From Malus domestica (Eukaryota; Streptophyta; Magnoliopsida; Rosales; Rosaceae): a stretch of DNA of 64,000 bases. The stretch lies in contig NC_091661.1 of the NCBI RefSeq assembly GCF_042453785.1, positions 30,929,501-30,993,500 on the forward strand, given 5' to 3'. Position 1 is the first letter of the stretch. Every line of letters begins with the position of its first letter. Shown piece after piece: positions 1-11,859 of the stretch. A program made the position numbers and the translations under genes. The notes beneath the pieces are model-generated. The model did no database searches and was not told where the DNA came from. It worked only from the letters and a program-made list of their open reading frames with translations.

Positions 1-232
1 TTTTCAATACTATTATAATAGTTTAGGAAATAACGCATGAGTAATATCCAACACTCTATTCATTAGGATATTAAACCACATGCTTTCTAAAGCGGAGGAG
101 GTTTCTATACCTAGCAACTCAAATTATTGGCTCCCTAAACGACAAAACAATATGTGTTTACTATTTTGGAATAGGAAAATAATAAGCATCATGAAAAATA
201 TTATTTTTGATGAATGATGAGGAGTACAATTC

Positions 233-297
<65 letters not shown>

Positions 298-829
298 TGC
301 AGGTCATTGACAAGAAAGAAACCTTCTCCTTCACAGGAAAGGTTGATGAGCTGATGACCAAAGCTTTTAATCAGCAGAGCCCCAACACAACCACCCCAAT
401 TCAAAATTGTAGTGCAAATTGGGAACACTTGCAGATGTTGAATCATTCAGCCTGACTGAGACATCCCCAAGCCCCATCCCACCCATTAATGGCTGCCTCT
501 CTAACTTCTATAACTGAGTGAGAGCTGTGAGCATTTCACTTTCCATCCAGTAAAAACAATGGGATTGAAACCCCTAACAAGTTCATCTCAAAGCTTCACT
601 AGGTATTGTTTGGGATTGAATTTGAAATGACTGAAAACGTTTTTGAACCACCAACATAGTTTATTAGTTGTAGAAGCGCTTTTTGAAGAATCACCTGCAC
701 TTTCAAGGGGTTTTTCACAAAGCACCTGGATGTTTAATAACAATTTCGAATTCCAATGAAAGAACCTATATATGAGCACAAAAATTTCCTAAAATAGCAA
801 TCCCTTACCAGCTCTTAATTAGTTGTGAT
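1..829. other. intergenic, no gene seen
   Basis: AT-rich intergenic DNA. Apart from the GA microsatellite at about 235-294 I see no coding or RNA gene. The short open frames across the GA tract are repeat-encoded (Arg-Glu or Leu-Ser runs) and not credible genes. Confidence 0.6.
235..294. repeat. (GA)n microsatellite
   Basis: About 28 uninterrupted GA dinucleotides seen directly. It creates artefactual open frames on both strands. Confidence 0.95.
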
Positions 830-1881
830 CAAGGAAGAAAAAATCGATAATATCGGCGATATTTCGCCGATATTATCGTTTTTTTTTAAGGTTCGATATT
901 TTTTTAACTATCCAAATGATTTTCGTCAAAATATTGTAATATAATATTCAAAAATACTTAAAAATGTTGAGAAATCTCAACACATACTACACTTGATCAT
1001 AGCCCAAGGGCCAACCAAGACAAACTTTTCTCAGCTTGGGAATGTGGGTTTTAGAGGCATTCTTGCTTGCTCACTGCCCTCACATGGGCGATGTGAGACT
1101 CGACCAAGGAAGAAAATAGGAATTTCGGCCGGAAATCCACAACCACTTTAAACGGCCATAACTTTGTCAAAACTCAACAAAATCAAGCAAGACAAAAACG
1201 AAAGTTGTAGCCCTCGAAGAGACGAATATAATGGTACCTCACACGACGTCTGAATCGTCGTAGTTTGGCCAGAAAATGCCTAGCAAAGTCACTGAGGTCG
1301 CCGGAAACTGGGTAAGATTCAAATGAGTATAACTTTTTCAATACTCAACGAAATTGAGTGAAACAAAAAGGAAAGTTGTACTACTCGACGAGACGAAGAG
1401 ATTGATACCTTGCACGCCGGCCAACTCGCCCTGGTTTGGCCGAAAAACCAGTGTCAAATTCGGCACATTATTCTTTATCATTTTATTCACTTCCCTTTTT
1501 TTTTTTTAATATCCTAAATAAAACCTCCCAATATTGTACTAATTAATTATATATAAATGATTATGGTGTGTTTAAACTTCTTTCATTAATTACTACATAT
1601 TTTCTACACTCACAATGTTTGCCAGCTCGCTATATAATCAACTTAAATCAGTTAAATCCATCATGCAATGCATTTCCTTCCAATTTTTTGTGATAAACTA
1701 ATAGATAATTGACTAAATAAACATCCTGCAAAGTTTCATTAAAAATTTCCAAGTTTTTCTTACAATTTCCGTGGTTTCCATGTAATTTTTATCGATATCG
1801 ATATTATCCCGATATTTCCATCGATATTTCCGTGTTTTCAAACTACCGATATTTCCGATATTACTGATATTTTCTTCCTTG
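830..1881. mobile_element. non-autonomous TIR DNA transposon, 1.05 kb
   Basis: The left end starts CAAGGAAGAAAA and runs into AT-rich GATAT/CGATA-type repeats; the right end is its inverse (TTTTCTTCCTTG). The flanks carry an imperfect 8-bp duplication, GTTGTGAT at 822-829 and GTTGTGAC at 1882-1889. The subterminal parts are dense in short GATATC/CGATAT-like words in both orientations. The interior holds two diverged direct repeats of about 160 bp (about 1137-1300 and 1305-1465) sharing the words ACTCAAC, GAAAGTTGTA and GACGA. No transposase frame is visible. An 8-bp duplication fits a hAT-like element, but that is inference. Confidence 0.65.
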
Positions 1882-3155
1882 GTTGTGACAACTACCGAAT
1901 TCTTGTAACTTGTTAGCTTCACAGTACAAAGGTTAGCAGGTATCGGATTCAGCTAACGCCGAAATAAATGAGCACAATGACCAAAATTTGTTGCGACAAA
2001 TAGTAGCAAACAGTACTATAGTAGCATGAAAACCCAACAAAACTAGTCCTACAATTTGACATATAACCACTTTGAAGGAGACAAGCTATGGAGTTTGGAG
2101 GATGATCAATTTTTTGTCAGGTCAATTGGTAAATTTAGATGACAAATAGCCAGTTAATCATAGTTTAGTGGTAATAATCCTATGTGTTTATCACTTTTTT
2201 ACCCATCAAAAGCTTGATATGCAGAGATATTTGGTCAATCAAAATTATAGTACAAGAAAGTTAAATTCTTAGCATTTGTTCTGCATTAAAATTATATATG
2301 TTGTTTGTCTATGAAGCAGAATTCTCTCTCGGAATAGGATTATCTCTCCTTCTTTTTTCTCTCACATCCTTTTTTTTCTTCACTCTCTATAAAGAAGTCA
2401 ACACAAGATGTTGACATAGCTTAATCAAAGTCCTTACGTTTTTTTCATCACTACCTCCTCAAATGTATCATCCCATCACCAGCCAAGGTCCCCTCAAGAT
2501 CTCCAATAATTCGCGCTATCCGAACTTCTACTCTTTGAACTTCCTGGAAGAGAGTTCTAATGAAATGAGAAGCGGTTCATGTCGAAACTTTCACACGTTT
2601 CTAGCTCTTCCGCAACACCGGCAAGTCCAGAAGAAATCTTGGGTCGGATTTCTATTGGTTTCTGCTCTGCTGCAAGCCTGCAACCATATATATATATATA
2701 TATAAAACATGTAATTATCATACAGTGAAGCTAGTAACAATGTACTAGTTTCAATATTAATTTCAGTTTTCGACATTTTTGATCCCATTTAGATCCTAAA
2801 TTTTCACAGAACTACAACTAGATGGTATTGATTTTTAGTCGGAAACTGTTGCGAAGGTCATGTTCTTGGTGAACTTTCACTAACTGGATTAAGAATCGAA
2901 GCTTACCATTCCTTCGCAGAGGTCATCAACCTTCCCTTGGAGGGACTGATACCAGCCAAAGGCAAACAAGGGGAACTAGGGTTTAGGGTTTAGTTGGATT
3001 CGCTTGATACCCATAGGGTTTAGGGTTTAGGGTTTAGTTAGATTCGTTAGATACCCATTTCATTTTTGTGTTAAAATAGTGGGAAAATAGCAGGATGAAA
3101 TGAGAGATATAGAAAGTCGAACAATGATGGTGTATGAGATGTAGAAAAAATGTAG
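1882..3155. other. intergenic, no gene seen
   Basis: AT-rich DNA with a short (TA)n tract at about 2685-2704 and telomere-like repeats at 2978-3057. No credible coding region; the open frames here are under 85 codons and lack recognisable domains. Confidence 0.55.
2978..3057 (+). repeat. interstitial telomere-like repeat, duplicated unit
   Basis: Two tandem units of about 37-44 bp, each with two to three TTTAGGG repeats (the plant telomere heptamer) followed by a shared non-telomeric tail containing GATTCG and GATACCCA. Telomere-like words are common in plant promoters, so this need not be a fossil chromosome end. Confidence 0.7.
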
Positions 3156-3354
3156 GGATCAGGATCTTCTCCTGAGTTAAGGGTGAGGATCCTCCTAAGC
3201 AAGGTCATCGGGCTGTTGAAATTTTATCCAACGGTTACAATTATTATAACTTTTAATAAGACATCCTGTTTGTAGCCGTTGGATAAAATTTCAACGGCCT
3301 GATGACCTTATTCAAGAGGATCCTCACCCTTAAATCAGGAGAGGATCCTGATCC
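3156..3354. mobile_element. hairpin MITE, 199 bp, Mutator-like TSD
   Basis: Near-perfect long inverted repeat from GGATCAGGATC at the left to GATCCTGATCC at the right. It is flanked by identical 9-bp duplications AAAATGTAG (3147-3155 and 3355-3363). The centre has the ATCCAACGGTTACA-type word shared with the elements at 9121, 12088, 36623 and 57415. Nine-base duplications are typical of Mutator-like elements. Confidence 0.8.
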
Positions 3355-3913
3355 AAAATGTAGAACAAAAGGTACGTACACTGGAACTCTTTCTATCTCA
3401 TGATTAAAAGAATGAACTGGAAACTAAAAACAAAATTGTTACAAAACAACCTTGATAGTTCTGTGAATGTCATGTTCATTTTTCAACAACATACAAATTG
3501 AGTCTCTACGTGATCAATTTTCTAAGAAAACTGTAGGGTGAAATTATCCACCCGCTTATTTTTACCTAATACACACTTTTTAATTTTTAGCCGTCAAATT
3601 AATTGAGTTGAAATTAGTATTGTTTGACCCGGAACTAGGCTTGAGATCCACTATAGAAAACCAGTGCACCGCTCCACATCCAATTCAGCTCCACGCTAAC
3701 TTACGCCGGAGGCGCGTATCTCTCACTATAAATACCTCTCCATCTAATTTCCGAAATTTCTTAATTTTTCCATCTTCTTCTCCAGAATTCGATTCCCAAA
3801 TCTGAAAACCCTATTTTTTCAAATTCGAGATTCAACCGCCCTAACATTTCTGGAAATTAGCAATTCGAAGCTTAAACTAAAACCACACCAGAAGAAGCTC
3901 ATTTTCAAATTCC

Positions 3914-6398
3914 ATGGGAGAATTGAACATGGAGGACATGCCTCTGCCGGCACTTTTCGAGCAAGCTCGGAAGATCCACCTGGGGGCGACGGAGTCCGGC
4001 GACGGTGTCGATCAGGTACACTAATCTACACCATAATTTCATAGTCTCGTTCATTTTTTTTCAAAAAGTTTTAATTTTCGTTTTTGTTTCGTAATTAATT
4101 TAACTGATTTGGGGATTACTGGTAGGAGGAGATTAGGAAGGGATGCAGAGCCTTGGAGAAGTGCGATGAAATGATAAGCAATCTGGGTTTGTTCTCAGCC
4201 AATGAGACCAAGGAGGATATCAGCACCACCAATCTCAAATATCTTCTGGTAATTCTTTTGGGTATTTGTTTTTAAAGTCGAAAACTTTGAATGATTGTGA
4301 AAAATCGGCATTTAGTAATCATCTGATGGAATAGTTTGGAAATTTTGGATTTTTGGTTTGAATTTATTGAGCTAACTTGTGATGGGGTTTTGATTACAGG
4401 TGCCATATTATCTAGGGGAGTTAATCGAAAAGGTTGCGCAGGATGACAGGATATCGGTTCTTAAGGCTTCCCAGGCTAAGTTAAAGGTGAAGCATTTTCA
4501 TTAGTTACTTGCCGAAAAAGCAATACTGCAGTGGGCATGTCTTTGCAGTCTTGCTAGTCAGTGTCTTTGTATCAGAATATGTGTTGATTGGTTGGTTTCA
4601 GGGTTATGTTCCTGTTAAAACTAACTAGGATGGTGGCGTGTTGCAGGAGTTTATTTCTATTTGCGAGGCAATGGAACTTGTTCCAAAAGAGGAGTTAGAA
4701 GCATCTGCAAAAGATGGCCCAAATTCACATGTTGATCGAAGGGCACTGAAGGTACTTTAGTTTTCTTATCGTCTTTTTTAAAAAAGCATGAAGATCCTAA
4801 CTCAAATTTCATGGATACTCATGACTTTAATAATTGCATTTTGTTGTTCTGCCGACTGTTTTACATGTTGCGTGGCAGAACATGTGAAAGTATAGGCTTG
4901 GTGTTGTACTTTGTTGCTTATGCTACTTGCTTCTGTATCCAGATTGCTCGATTCAAAAGGCAAAGAGCTGCAGAATCGAAATTGCTGGAAATTAAGGAGC
5001 GGAAAGAGCGAAGAGGGCGTTCAACTAAAGCATCTGCCTTGTCAACTCGTATTGAGGCAGGAGAGGAAGATGTGCTGGATGATGACGGAGAGGAGGAGCG
5101 AGAGGTTTGTAGATTTATTATTACATATCCTCTTTACTGAAATGTTGATTGGTTCTACATCACAACGTTCTTGTAAGTTTACAGTTTAATTACATAAGCT
5201 GTCTAATTAGAACCCTTGTTTTTGCAGGCTTGGTTTACTACAATCTCTTTGGCAGTTAGTAAGGTTAGTTTATAGCTTAAAGTAATCCTCCACATGCAGT
5301 TGTTTTTAATTCACGTCAATTCATACTCATGTCTTTCTGCCATGCAATCTTGTTCAGGCTTTTGATCTGTTGGAGATGCTAAAAAAAGAGGAAGAAATGC
5401 TTGTAGCTTTTAAGGAAAGGCAATCAAAGGTATTAATATTAACACCGTAACTTAAGATTGGTGACATTTATTGTATTATTATCAGTGTTGGTCTTTGAGT
5501 TTCATTACTCTGTCATGAATTCGCAATTTTTGGTGATAATTATGAGACGGATAAAAATTCTATAGCAGCATGCTAAATGTTATAGGAAAAAGCTGCATGT
5601 CTCGCAACTAGACCTATTTCTTTACGTGGTAGATGGTTTGTCAGTAAACTTAATACTATTTAGTAAAAGAACCTCTGTTCTAAAAGCTTTTGTTTTTGTC
5701 ATGTATTTCAGGATGGTGGCAAGGAATTTTATCAAGATGTTCTTGATGATCGTGCCAAGAGGGCCGAAGCTTGGCATCGTGATGCTGCAACCCGAGTGCA
5801 GTATAGTAGACCAGCAGAGCCTATCACCTGTGCAACTTTTGCTCAAGACGTTCTAGAAGGCAGAGCCAGGGTTTCGGAGATGCATGAACACAAACATCAG
5901 CCACTAATATTTGGACCGGCAAGTCTTATAGGTGGAAACCCAACAAGCGAGAGGGAAAGGATGGCGGCTCAGGTTTTCCAGCCCAGTCACAGGTACACCT
6001 CCATGTTCTTTTACTTTAATGTGCCAAGCGTAATTTATCACGAGCTCAAATGATGGAAATATCTGGTTTTCGTGTTTGTGATTGCATCTTTCTTCGTGGC
6101 AAACATATCATTTGAGATGCTAAATTAAATTTACTGTGCGGCAAGGTTGCCGACCATGAGCATAGAGGAAGCCGGACTGAAGGAGATGGAGATAATGAAT
6201 ACGTGGCAAGAGAGGAACACGAAACTCATGGAAGAAGCCAATTCTGCATGGTACAAGGAACCTATGAAACCAGGACCACCACCGGAGGGGGAAGATGAAG
6301 ACGATGATGCCGCTCAAGACAGGGCGAGGGCTTGGGATGACTGGAAAGATGATAATCCTCGGGGTGCTGGCAACAAGAAGCTCACCCCCTGTGGATAA
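3914..6398 (+). CDS. TAP46: TAP46, PP2A-family regulatory subunit (IGBP1/alpha4 homologue)
   Basis: Nine exons: 3914-4015, 4126-4248, 4400-4486, 4647-4751, 4943-5104, 5228-5263, 5358-5429, 5712-5992 and 6146-6398, giving 406 residues. The family is known to bind catalytic subunits of PP2A, PP4 and PP6 and to act downstream of TOR in plants; it is cytosolic and nuclear. The protein begins MGELNMEDMPLPALFEQ, as in plant TAP46. A helical N-terminal half is followed by a basic Lys/Arg/Glu stretch (exon 5) and a C-terminal region with the family words SIEEAGLKEMEIMN and a final acidic Glu/Asp patch. Length agrees with Arabidopsis TAP46 (about 405). The start was chosen by homology at the first in-frame ATG after a purine-rich leader. 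It converges on the phytolongin gene. High confidence. Confidence 0.95.
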
Positions 6399-7884
6399 AA
6401 TGGCACCTGCGGGATTCTAAGATTTTGATTTATCGCAAATTAGAAAGTTTTGTATTCGGTATCGTTCTTGTTGTGACTGGATTTACGTTATGTATATTAA
6501 TGTCACCCAGATAATTTATTTGAATAAAATATTTTCTCATAATTGTTCTACATTTTGAATGTCAAATTCAAATTTGGTTAGGGTAATTCTATTAACAACC
6601 CACAATCTTATGAATGCATTTCATGATTTTATTTTTTTCAGTTAAATTTCTATTTTTACTCTGACGAATTAAGTTCTAAACTCCAAAATAAACCCCATCC
6701 ACCCCCTTATGCCGGTTGCCAACCACCACAGCGTTTGGGCAAAATATCACAACCACTCACCATGCTCTCTCTCCATACATATACATATACCATATACATA
6801 TATATATATATATATATATCCAATCACCAGCCACTCACCGGTAGGTAATAGGGAATTGGGAGATGAGGTGTGTGAATCAAGAGTGATGGGCAATTCTCAG
6901 TCTGTTAGAAAGTCAGTCTTGGATGTCAACTTCTGCGACGTGGAGGGTTTTTGGCTGTGCTGATATTGATGACACCGTGGTCGTCGAGCTAGCTTTTTTG
7001 CTGTCATTTGTTTATGGGGATGGGGTGGCTTCAAAAAAATGGAGGACAAAGCTGGAATTTTAGAGGCACATTTTAGATGTGGGGTGTATTCATAAAGATG
7101 TGGGGTGCTAATAAAACCACCCTTTGGTTATCCTAGCACATTGACATAATTGTTGACGGAATGACGAGTTAGGGAATTACATTAATTGATTTTTAAAATG
7201 ATGAGTTTCGATCAATTTTAGAACTACTTGCAATAAAAAAGCGAAAACCAAATTTAAATACTGGTTGATCCTGTCCACACATCATTTTTCTCTCCCGCAA
7301 GCACTTGTTAATTTCTATTTAATTTTCTTCAATTCATTCGCACCGATGTTCGAATTCGACCCTTATACAACGGAATCAAGCAAAGAAGATTTGGCTTCTT
7401 GGTCTTATCTTGTTTTAGGTAAAGAATCAAATAAAGAGACAACTGTGGAGGAAGCGGAAATAAAATCCAGAAACAGAAACAAATTCCGTTAAAGCTAACA
7501 AACAGTTTCTACTGGTAAAACCAAATATCAAGACATCTGAGAAATTACAACATCAACTGAAAACAATGGAAGGAAACTAAACACAATGCCGGCATAGTAA
7601 TCATCTGTAAGTATACACAATTTGATGCAGTACTTGGAAACGCTTATCGCTAATTGTATAACACAAAATGTAACTTAAGATACGTACAAGAAGCCACCGG
7701 GAGGGCTGAGGAGACAGTTACCGGTACACAATCGAAGCAGAGCCTGCGAACGCATTGATTTCGCCAACTTACCCCTCCGAGTGCTTGCTTGTAATGTCAC
7801 AGAATTGTCAACCATCTTCGAAGCACAAGCAGTCAAGCACAATACAACACGGAAACATCGAAACCTTCCAAAATCCCCCGGAAT
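6399..7884. other. convergent intergenic region and UTRs
   Basis: TAP46 3' UTR, then AT-rich DNA with a (TA)n/(CATA)n tract at about 6778-6820. The part nearest 7884 is probably the phytolongin 3' UTR. Open frames at 6709-6963 and 7265-7492 show no domain and poor codon structure. Confidence 0.55.
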
Positions 7885-8655
7885 TCAACTGGCAAGGCAC
7901 TTGAATCCCCTGCAAACCCACAACCAAATCCCAAACAACACGGCGCAAGCAAACAAGTCGAGCATCAAAACCACCCAAACATGCCTCCTCCAAACTTGCT
8001 TGGCCTTTTGGCGGTCACCCGAATGCAAAGGATCACTCTTTTGCGTTGGCAACGAAAAATCCCTAAACCCGCAGCCATTAGCATCGTCGCACACATCCAC
8101 CTTCTTCTCCATTGCAGTCACATCTTTGCAAAGATCGCCATTAACCTCTCCAGATAACCTCTTCTTCTTCTTCTTCAAACCTCCGTTCGGCTTGTTCCCA
8201 AGCAGTGGTGTCAGCACCATGTTCTTCCCTTTACTCGCACTCAAGCTCAGATTCCGACTGGCTGCCGGTGAATTGGGCGAGTCCGAGGCCATTATTTTCT
8301 GAATAATCGAATCGAACTGGACTTGCAAGCAACTGGGGGCAAAATTATCCCGAACCAAGATCGACCCACTTCCACTAACCTCCTCAAAATCCGATTTCAA
8401 CCGGTTTAAGAACGAAAGCGCCTCGGATTGATCGAGATCAGCATCGTAGATAGCGAAATACACAAAAGGGTCATGAATTGAGAAAATGTAAGTTCTTTTT
8501 CTTACGGTGTGAGTGAACATGGAATGGTGAGGAGGGGCTATCTCCACGCATTGCTGCGCTAAGTCTCCGAGACCCGGCTCTTTCGAAAACTCGCCGAGAA
8601 TCGTGACCTTGTGGGCAATGCAGGCGTAGAAAATCAGATTTGGATTCGAAATCAT
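7885..8655 (-). CDS. phytolongin, longin-domain membrane protein (Phyl2-like)
   Basis: Single uninterrupted frame of 256 residues on the minus strand. Residues 1 to about 105 look like a longin domain (N-terminal MISNPNLIFYACIAHK, then the HHSMFTHTVRKRTYIF and DPFVYFAI segments), related to the N-terminal domain of VAMP7-type R-SNAREs. A variable Ser/Lys-rich middle has a basic KKKKKR run. The C-terminal ~30 residues are one hydrophobic segment (VVLMLDLFACAVLFGIWLWV), a tail anchor. No canonical R-SNARE coiled coil is visible, which is the defining trait of the plant phytolongins. The family acts in endomembrane traffic, with localisation differing by member. Assignment to the Phyl2 group rests on the N-terminus and is inference. 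Its upstream region is part of the 1.5-kb duplication. Confidence 0.85.
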   Translation of the reverse strand: MISNPNLIFYACIAHKVTILGEFSKEPGLGDLAQQCVEIAPPHHSMFTHTVRKRTYIFSIHDPFVYFAIYDADLDQSEALSFLNRLKSDFEEVSGSGSILVRDNFAPSCLQVQFDSIIQKIMASDSPNSPAASRNLSLSASKGKNMVLTPLLGNKPNGGLKKKKKRLSGEVNGDLCKDVTAMEKKVDVCDDANGCGFRDFSLPTQKSDPLHSGDRQKAKQVWRRHVWVVLMLDLFACAVLFGIWLWVCRGFKCLAS

Positions 8656-8903
8656 CGATTTGTTCTTCCAACAAAGCCGAAAAATTTCAAGCTTTTCAAT
8701 CGGAGATTCAATGGATGAAAAGAAAGATGGGATTTCGATTCGGAATCGAGTCCCAGAGGATTTGCATGCTAAATCTGAGTCGTTTCGTGGGTGTTCGATT
8801 CGGAAAGATCGAATCTTTCGAATCCCCCACGACTTCGAAACGTTTCTTATGAGTTTCTCTGCTACTCTCTCTCTAGAACATTTCCCGGAGGATTGGATTT
8901 TCT
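8656..8903. promoter_or_regulatory. upstream / 5' UTR region of the phytolongin gene
   Basis: DNA directly upstream of the minus-strand phytolongin start, with CT/GA-rich runs that would lie in the leader. Open frames on the plus strand (8640-8852, 8660-9040) overlap it and show no domain. The transcription start cannot be placed from sequence alone. Confidence 0.4.
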
Positions 8904-10396
8904 TTTGTTTCTTTCTCTCTCTCTGGAAATGCAGAAATCTCTGTGTGCGTAAAATAACTCCTCCGATTGAAGGGAGGAATCAACTGTTGGAATGCGTGGG
9001 AAGCGAAGGGAAAAAGAAACGGAATAACGGCTGCTTGTAATCCAAGTGCCCTCGCTGGAAGGATTTATTAAGGATGTGCCCTTCAATTTGCAGCAACCAT
9101 TCTTGCAACTCTCTCCCTTGGGAAAGGGATTCTCTTTGGATCCTTTCCTCCTAATTCATTGAGTTCGGAGATCTGGATCATTGAATTTTGATCTAACGGT
9201 TACAAACAGAAGTCCATTTTAAAAGTTATAAAACTTTAGCTGTTGAATTTCAATGGTCTGGATCCCCCAGATTTTGTGGATTAGGAGAAAGGGATCCGAG
9301 CGGATCCCTTTCCTCTCCCTTAGATCATCTCCAACTCATGGAATAAAGCTTAAGATATAAGATGTAAAAGTCCCCCAAACCATCTCCAACCATTGGGCTA
9401 CAATAACCTCTGAGAAAAAATATCTCTGTGCTAGATTCCCCTTATGATTTAAACCTGGCTTAAATTTATTCTGGATCCGCTAAACTATCATATTTCAATT
9501 ATTTTTTGTTTTCTATATATAATCTAAACGACTGTGATAAAATGAGATCAACTAAGAATTTGATGGTTCAAAAATAAATATAACGTCTAAAATAATTTAA
9601 GAAAATTATTTAAATCAAATTTAACTTAAAACTTTATAAATACCTATGTACTTGTATGATTTTTAATTACTTATCGGAAATTAAATATTTTTAAATAAAA
9701 ATGTTCATAAAAATAAATTAGGATAATATGCATAAATTTTATTTTCAAAAAAGTTACCCAAAAAAAAAAAGCTAAAATCTTATTTAATAATATTGGGCTA
9801 AAATTTTAAGCCATAAAGGTTGAAGGAAAAGAGCAGTTTCTGAGTTATACGGTTATACCATAAAATTTTCTAGCTTAAATTTGTAAGCTTTATCCTCAAG
9901 GGTTGGAGATGGTCTTAAACCTTCTCGTTTTATTTTTTCTGTCTTTCTCACACATCATAATGGAAGTAGGGACCAAGGTGGTCCCGGGATCACTTGAAGT
10001 CTGGAAAATATATATGTGAAGGTCCTTTGAGGACCCTTCAAATATATAGTATGGGTCCTTTTTGTGTCGGCTAAATATTTGATGTAATACATGCTAGGCA
10101 TATCTCGATAGGTTGCGTCGACAACACTCCATAAATTCTCTCTATATCACTCGTGACTCATTAGATTGCTTCGACGTATGTCGTTATCTGTTGACATGTG
10201 CACAACATGGTTTGGCTGCCGATAACAAGACCGCCAAGAGTTCGACGAAATGCCTAAGTGAATAAACTTTCTTTTTTAGCACGCTTCGCCCTCTGTTGTA
10301 TTTAACATCGAGACCCTCAAAGATTCAAATCCTGGATCCGCCACTATATCATACAATGGTGTTTGCATTCTAGGTTATCTTTTATAGCTCAACTCA
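8904..10396. repeat. segmental duplication, copy 1 (about 1.5 kb)
   Basis: This block, beginning in the CT-rich upstream region of the phytolongin gene, recurs in direct orientation at 11860-13362 with high similarity and small indels. Shared landmarks in the same order include the frame around GCTGGAAGGATTTATTAAGG, the hairpin MITE with its target duplication, an AT-rich part with ACCTATGTACTTGTATGA, GTCGGCTAAATATTT and the word TTCTAGGT near the end. Confidence 0.9.
9121..9312. mobile_element. hairpin MITE inside duplicated segment (copy 1)
   Basis: Inverted-repeat element of about 192 bp with ends GGAAAGGGAT and ATCCCTTTC. It is flanked by 10-bp CTCTCCCTT(G/A) duplications at 9111-9120 and 9313-9322. 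The interior shares the GATCTAACGGTTACAAA word with the other hairpin MITEs here. Confidence 0.7.
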
Positions 10397-10461
10397 GGGT
10401 GGATGAGGACAAGTCAAGACGTGACAAACAAACATGAGGAATCATATAATAGTAATTGATA

Positions 10462-10796
10462 TGTTGTAAATTAAGGAATCTCATCTAGAGTATTGTAAAG
10501 TAAAGTTAATTGTGATGTAAAGGACATTCCTCCTTATCTTATGTAAGTAATGGATAAAAGAGGAAGATGTCTTTTGTCCCTTGATAGTTTTACGAGAGGT
10601 TCGGGGGAGTTCTTCCTCGGCCTATAAATATGTGTGTATACTCTGTAAGAAGATAGACTTAAATAGAAATTAGTTCTTTATATAAACTTCTCCCGAGTGA
10701 ATATCCTTATTTGAGTCATCCTTAGTAAAGATCCTTAAATTGATGAAATGTAAAATCTCTCTATTTGGATTTAGCTAACCTGGGACTCGGTCAACA
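10462..10796 (+). mobile_element. LTR-like fragment, possibly a truncated element
   Basis: Begins TGTTGTAAATT and ends GGTCAACA (inverted TGTTG/CAACA termini). It has a TATA-like CCTATAAATATG at about 10620 and a downstream CTCTGTAAGAAG. No matching target duplication was found at the two ends, so it may be one LTR plus a truncated interior. Call by structure only. Confidence 0.4.
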
Positions 10797-11712
10797 ACAC
10801 CAAGAATTGGTGTCCAAAATCTAAATTAAATTTAGGAAACATGTGGTGCGAGTAGAATGACTCTAACTTTGACTTATAACGAATGTTGTAAAAGTTCTCA
10901 AAATCGATTTGAAAACTGTGGGTTATATAATAACTCACAGTTTTTTGTGAAAAAAAAATTGAAATTTTTAGTTTTAGGTAATATTTTGCGTTAGAGTTAA
11001 GGAAATTATTGGAAGACCTTTGGACGTGATCCTACCGTTTATTGGATCCCGGAAGTATTTTTTATTGATTTTTAAAGTTGAAAAATAGAAAAATATCTTT
11101 AAATTTAGGTTCTAAATCCTTGATTTCAAGTGTTTAAATATGAATTGTAATAGATTTTGCATAGAAAATATATTTTGAAGAACATGAATATGATAGTTTG
11201 TTGTTATGGTAAGAGAAATAAAAGAAAAATTAACCAAAATAATAAATATATAAAAAGTAAATAAAAACACTGAAAAAGAAAAAAATTTGAAGGGGAAGAT
11301 CGGTATGATGATAGCGACTAGGGTCGACGTATGTCGCTAAGTTCTAGCGACGTTTCTCAAAGAGAATCGGTAATATCTACCGATCATATACTTTTTTTTT
11401 CTCTCTTTTTTTTCCATTGATTTTTTTGTCTTCCTATGTTACTTTATTTAGATTCAAATACCTTTAGATGTAGGTTTATATTTATATTCTTGTTTTCAAA
11501 TTTTTTAACATGGATTATAAGAAAAAATTTCATTGAAATACATTTTGTAGAATACAAAGATGATAGTTTGATGTTGTGGTATGGGAAAAACAAAATTTAA
11601 CATAAATAAAACATAAAATTAATAAAATTAATGGTTTAGGCGTAGAGAGATGTAGCCCAAACTCATGCCCACGGGAAGGCCCAAGGCACATCAGAAGCAA
11701 TAGAGGCCCATG

Positions 11713-11831
11713 AGATTTAGGGTTTAAGGGTGTGTGAATAGTAACACCTTGAGTTCAAGTGTTTAGGGGCGTGTTAATAATAACACCCTGGGTTCAAGTG
11801 TTTAGGGGCATGTTAATAATAACACCCTGAG
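11713..11831 (+). repeat. tandem repeat, about 40-bp unit, three copies
   Basis: Three successive units containing GTTAATAATAACACCCTG and GTTCAAGTGTTTAGGGG, the first more diverged. Confidence 0.75.
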
Positions 11832-11859
11832 ATCAGAATTTTTACTCAAAATTTCCGGT

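Larger units (their letters stand above)
10397..11859. other. spacer between the two duplicated blocks
   Basis: AT-rich spacer with a 335-bp LTR-like piece (10462-10796) and a small tandem repeat (11713-11831). No gene is visible. Confidence 0.6.

Noticed and set aside
207-455. Open frame with a long Arg-Glu run
   Set aside because: The run is the GA microsatellite read as codons, and the opposite strand gives Leu-Ser; neither has a domain.
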